45,391 bases of DNA from Planctomyces sp. (GTDB lineage Bacteria > Planctomycetota > Planctomycetia > Planctomycetales > Planctomycetaceae), in assembly GCA_005778225.1 (NCBI GenBank), contig SXPC01000058.1, positions 1-45,391 on the forward strand, given 5' to 3'. Of this stretch, positions 42,396 through 45,391 are shown one piece after another. The translations under genes and the position numbers were made by a program. Below the pieces are notes generated by a model. The model ran no database searches. It saw only the letters and a program-made list of their open reading frames with translations, and had not been told where the DNA came from. Position 1 is the first letter of the stretch; each line of letters begins with the position of its first letter.

Positions 42396-42626
42396 ATGGG
42401 TACCTTAGACATTGATGAAAAAACTTTTGAGAGATGGCGACAGCGCGCTCGTACGCTTGGTTTATCTGTTGAAGACTGGCTACACCAACTGGTCAAACCG
42501 GATTTACCAAAGACTGCCAGCGAGATGTCGCCGGATGAGTGGATCAATTGGCTGCATGAGTTTGCCAGTCGACACCCGCCAACGGGCTATCCCGTGGATG
42601 ATAGTCGTGAAAGTATTTACGACTGA
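42396..42626 (+). CDS. small antitoxin-like protein, possibly an orphan
   Basis: This 76-residue protein begins with MGTLDIDEKTFERWRQRARTLGLSVEDWLHQLV, a short strand followed by helices as in small DNA-binding antitoxins. It ends in PVDDSRESIYD, a tail seen in antitoxin partners of PIN-domain toxins. The start is fixed by AAGGAGA seven to eight bases before the ATG at 42396; an in-frame ATG at 42378 lacks such a site. No PIN-domain or other toxin reading frame follows before dprA (115 bases). The gene may be a solitary regulator or the remnant of a toxin-antitoxin pair. The antitoxin call rests on pattern only. Confidence 0.6.
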   Translation: MGTLDIDEKTFERWRQRARTLGLSVEDWLHQLVKPDLPKTASEMSPDEWINWLHEFASRHPPTGYPVDDSRESIYD

Positions 42627-42741
42627 AGCGTCTTCCAATAAATGCGCAGATCAAAAGTTTCTGACTTCGCTCGATACGGTTCAAATGTTACCATCGTCAA
42701 CGCGGCTTCGGTGGATCCCCAAATCGTGTTGAATTGACATC

Positions 42742-43908
42742 ATGACCGATCAGAATGATGAATTGCGTCAGGCGTTGCGGTTGCAGTTGGTGCCGGGGAT
42801 TGGGCCTCGATTGACGCAGGTTTTGCTGGAGCGGTTTGGGTCGCATGGGGCCGTCTTTGCGGCGTCGAAGGCGGAGCTTTCGGGGGTGGATGGGATTGGG
42901 CCGAAGCTGGTGGCCTCGATTCAGGATCGAGGGGTTCTGGATGATGTTGAAGATGAATTGAGACGCTGCGACGAACATGAGGTCGATATCCTGCCGATTG
43001 CTTCAGAGGCTTATCCGAGTTCGCTGAAGCAGATTCCCGATCCGCCGCAATTGATGTACGTGAAAGGGACTTTGGAGCCAGGGGAGACGTGCGTTGCGAT
43101 TGTGGGGTCGAGAAATTGCACGCATTATGGCCTCGCGCAGGCGGAGAAGTTCGCGTACGGGTTGGCGCAGGCGGGGGTGACGGTTGTCAGTGGTCTTGCC
43201 CGAGGGATTGATGCGGCGGCTCATCGCGGCGCGTTGAAAGCGGGTGGGAGAACGTTGGCGGTTTGTGCCCCTGGGCTCGGAACAATTTATCCGCCGGAGC
43301 ATGCGACGCTGGCGGAGCAGGTGACCGGATCGGGAGCGCTGCTGAGTGAGTCGCCGATTATGAGAGCACCGAATCGTGGGTTATTTCCGCAGCGGAATCG
43401 GGTGATTTCTGGTTTGTCGTTGGGCGTGTTGATTGTGGAAGCCTCACGGACATCGGGGTCTTTGCACACCGCCAAGCATGCGATCGAGCAGAATCGCGAG
43501 GTGTTTGCGATCCCTGGGCGGATTGATGTGAAGGAGTCGGAGGGCTGTCTGGATCTGATTCGCGATGGGGCAGCGCTTGTCCGAAATGTGGATGACGTGC
43601 TCGACGTTGTTCAACACCTGGCGGCTCGACGTGGCCGCGGTGAAGAGCCGATTGCACAACCGAGGACGAAGAGTCTGTTTGAGAAGAAGGCGGAGCCAGT
43701 TGCTCCTGTAGCGGTGAAAGTCCTTCCTAAGATGAGTGAGGCGGAGCAGACGTTGTTTGCGTTGCTCGATTCGACGCCGTTGCATATCGATGATCTGATT
43801 TCACGATCGCGTCTGGATTCCGGGCAGGCACTGGCGAGTCTGACGATGCTGGAGATGAAGCGGGCGGTGAAGCGGTTGCCGGGGAATCAGCTGATTCGAA
43901 ATGGATGA
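42742..43908 (+). CDS. dprA: DNA-processing protein DprA
   Basis: This 388-residue protein binds incoming single-stranded DNA and loads RecA during natural transformation. An N-terminal helix-hairpin-helix-like region (about 10-60, PGIGPRLTQVLLERFG and VDGIGPKLVASI) precedes the Rossmann-like DprA core (about 75-285), with VGSRNCTHYGLAQAEKFAYGLA, SGLARGIDAAAHRGAL, LFPQRNRVISGLS and EASRTSGSLHTAKHA. A winged-helix-type C-terminus (about 325-388) follows. The length and domain order are standard. It is preceded by the small antitoxin-like gene and is probably expressed from its own promoter in the 115-base gap. Confidence 0.94.
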   Translation: MTDQNDELRQALRLQLVPGIGPRLTQVLLERFGSHGAVFAASKAELSGVDGIGPKLVASIQDRGVLDDVEDELRRCDEHEVDILPIASEAYPSSLKQIPDPPQLMYVKGTLEPGETCVAIVGSRNCTHYGLAQAEKFAYGLAQAGVTVVSGLARGIDAAAHRGALKAGGRTLAVCAPGLGTIYPPEHATLAEQVTGSGALLSESPIMRAPNRGLFPQRNRVISGLSLGVLIVEASRTSGSLHTAKHAIEQNREVFAIPGRIDVKESEGCLDLIRDGAALVRNVDDVLDVVQHLAARRGRGEEPIAQPRTKSLFEKKAEPVAPVAVKVLPKMSEAEQTLFALLDSTPLHIDDLISRSRLDSGQALASLTMLEMKRAVKRLPGNQLIRNG

Positions 43909-44068
43909 GGTTGGATTCGTGAGGTATGAGGGAAGATGTCAGCTGCAGGATTCGTTTCTGAGGAAATTCGCTGTACAGACATTTTGGAGTTGAGTCAGAG
44001 TGGCCAAGTGAGACAGAATGCGTGAATGTTCGGTTCTGTTCTTTGGGGCGAAATGCGGGTTTGTGTCC

Positions 44069-44833
44069 ATGTCGAAGATGATCGTCGTCGCGTTGCTGCT
44101 GGTACTGGGATGGAATTCGATGGCTTCCGCCCAGATGAAGGGGAAGAAGAAGACGACGAAGAGCGACGAGAAAGCAGACGTTGAAGGCAAGGACGAAGAG
44201 TTACTGCTCACGCCGAAGTGGCATGTCGCGTTTTTGAATCAGCGCCCCCTGCCGGGGACGATTCCACTGCCTGAGCAGACGCCGTTCAAGGTGCTGGATG
44301 ATCTGGAGTTTACCGGGCCGTTTGAGAATGATCCGTTTTTGTTGGGACGTGTCAAAGTTGACGGGCAGTGGGCGCTGATCGATGGCTTTCTGGCGCGGAG
44401 TGCAGGGCGTAATGCGGCGATCAAAGTGGCGAAAGCGGATCAATTTGAGCTGGAAGGGAAGATCAACGCAGAAGGACTTGGCGGCTGGTTCATGCTGCTC
44501 GGGTGGGCCGATGGGAATGGGTATGCAATCTACAACGTCAATTTGAAGACGTCTGGTTCTCCGTGGCATATCTGTGAATTCCGCGGAGGAGAGGGGATTG
44601 AATCGACACACCAGGAGACCTCCCGCTATGAGTGCAGGGGGGTGGAGTCGTTTCGTCTGCGGGTCAATGATGATCAGGTCTCGATGAAGATCGAGACGAC
44701 GATGATCCTCGAGAACTATCCGATGCGAAATTATAATTTGGGCGATGTGATCATCGGGACGTATGATACGAAGTATGGCGCGAAGACATTGAAGATTCAG
44801 TCATTACGACTCAGAGCGATTGAAGAGAAATGA
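44069..44833 (+). CDS. secreted protein with a jelly-roll-like domain
   Basis: I do not recognise a named family. From the ATG at 44069 the protein is 254 residues, with a signal peptide (KMIVVALLLVLGWNSMASAQ), a Lys/Glu-rich stretch (about 22-48) and a mainly beta domain. GKINAEGLGGWFMLLGWADGNGYAIYNVNLKTSGSPWHICEFRGG resembles the concanavalin/DUF1080-like domains common in planctomycetes. No catalytic residues are evident. The longer frame from 44018 would place 17 extra residues before the signal. It stands between dprA and a kinase gene, all on the plus strand. Confidence 0.7.
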   Translation: MSKMIVVALLLVLGWNSMASAQMKGKKKTTKSDEKADVEGKDEELLLTPKWHVAFLNQRPLPGTIPLPEQTPFKVLDDLEFTGPFENDPFLLGRVKVDGQWALIDGFLARSAGRNAAIKVAKADQFELEGKINAEGLGGWFMLLGWADGNGYAIYNVNLKTSGSPWHICEFRGGEGIESTHQETSRYECRGVESFRLRVNDDQVSMKIETTMILENYPMRNYNLGDVIIGTYDTKYGAKTLKIQSLRLRAIEEK

Positions 44834-45009
44834 GCCGAGTTGAAGCCTGAAGTGTTTCCGATGCATAATGCTGAAATCAGTGCACTACCTGTGTGCTGTT
44901 CGTAGGAAAAGTCGTTGGCGTGTGTGCGTCTGAAATCGTACACTGATTCGGTTGCTAATTATTTGCGATGGTCTCCTGCTTCGCCTTTTCCTGCCTTAGT
45001 GAAATGCTT

Positions 45010-45391
45010 ATGTCGACCGGTCACGGTTCATTCTCCAGTCACTCTTCCGCCGAAGATTCGCAGTCTCTTGGTGGTGACGAGACGATTCAGCAGAACGTCG
45101 ATTTTCCGGACGTGCCAGGTTACAACATTGTGCGCCTGCTCGGACGCGGTGCCATGGGGACGGTTTATGAAGCCATCCAGCTGACGCTGATTCGTCCGGT
45201 CGCGATGAAAATGCTCTCGCATGCTGATAAGAACGAGCACCTTACGAGGTTTTATTCGGAAGCGGCCGCCGTGGCGAAGATCCAGCATCCGAACATCGTT
45301 CAGGTCTATGAGATCAACGAACACCAGGGGAAGCCATTCATCACCTTCGAACTGGTTCTGGGCGGTAGCCTGGATGAGAAGATGAAGGGAA
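45010..45391 (+). CDS. Ser/Thr protein kinase, N-terminal part (truncated by window end)
   Basis: The last 127 codons of the window are an open frame encoding MSTGHGSFSSHSS, an acidic Ser-rich leader, then PGYNIVRLLGRGAMGTVYEA with the glycine-rich ATP loop. The lysine in VAMKML, HPNIVQVYEI and the hinge FELVLGGSL follow. This is the N-lobe of a Hanks-type kinase; the catalytic loop lies beyond the window. In-frame ATG codons at 44968 and 45004 are possible starts, and no ribosome binding site decides between them. It is the third kinase in 45 kb. Confidence 0.87.
   Translation, partial: MSTGHGSFSSHSSAEDSQSLGGDETIQQNVDFPDVPGYNIVRLLGRGAMGTVYEAIQLTLIRPVAMKMLSHADKNEHLTRFYSEAAAVAKIQHPNIVQVYEINEHQGKPFITFELVLGGSLDEKMKG

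Noticed and set aside
42412-42732. 106-codon frame overlapping the antitoxin-like gene, considered as a toxin
   Set aside because: It overlaps nearly all of the better-supported gene, lacks PIN-type acidic residues, and reads as an out-of-frame shadow.
1-45391. CRISPR array or classic defence cluster
   Set aside because: The repeats are inverted pairs scattered between genes, not regularly spaced direct repeats, and no cas or restriction genes were recognised.

Overview
The window looks like chromosomal DNA of a planctomycete (Planctomycetota, probably Planctomycetales). The evidence is lineage-typical gene content: a DUF1587/1595/1592/1588/1585 cytochrome-like protein followed by a Tat-exported DUF1552 protein, FHA and Hanks-type Ser/Thr kinases with Pro/Lys-rich or LamG-like extensions, an HTTM membrane protein with a small partner, secreted caspase-like and zinc peptidases, and a large TPR/glycosyltransferase/methyltransferase protein beside fliD-fliS. 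No genus can be named from sequence reading alone.

Layout. 0.5-4.3 kb (minus strand): ferredoxin-NADP reductase, a small FHA protein, tRNA-Met(CAT), and an FHA-kinase. 4.7-7.5 kb: a secreted gluzincin-type metalloprotease facing a secreted caspase-like protein. 7.6-10.4 kb (minus): an FMN reductase, a TrhO-RluA fusion (two RNA-modifying activities in one chain), and tRNA-Thr(CGT) with a clear terminator. 10.7-16.3 kb: a nitrilase-family amidohydrolase, an M28 aminopeptidase, an orphan ExbB/TolQ-like channel, a six-helix membrane protein and a TPR lipoprotein. 16.5-20.5 kb: an HTTM pair, peptide deformylase and a Gfo/Idh/MocA oxidoreductase. 20.8-27.4 kb (plus): a GT-C type membrane glycosyltransferase and the DUF1592/DUF1552 pair. 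27.4-28.2 kb: a decayed IS4-family (IS50-like) insertion sequence. 28.4-31.1 kb: a kinase with an extracytoplasmic LamG-like domain. 31.5-33.3 kb: Maf and a dihydrouridine synthase. 33.5-40.4 kb (minus): fliS, an enlarged fliD, and an 1168-residue TPR-GT-GT2-methyltransferase. 40.7-45.4 kb (plus): a GroES with an acidic tail, ispH, a small antitoxin-like protein, dprA, a secreted protein, and a kinase cut off by the window end.

Two things stand out. First, most gaps between genes hold long imperfect palindromes of at least eight sequence families (A-I below). Many sit between convergent genes, several supply the stop codon or abut the start of a neighbouring gene, and one has been absorbed into a coding sequence as an interdomain linker. 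Second, the flagellar cap genes sit beside a single-chain TPR-glycosyltransferase-methyltransferase. This suggests, without proof, a flagellin or surface-protein glycosylation module comparable in outline to FlmG. The plus strand also becomes clearly G-rich from about 20.7 kb onwards, whatever the gene orientation.
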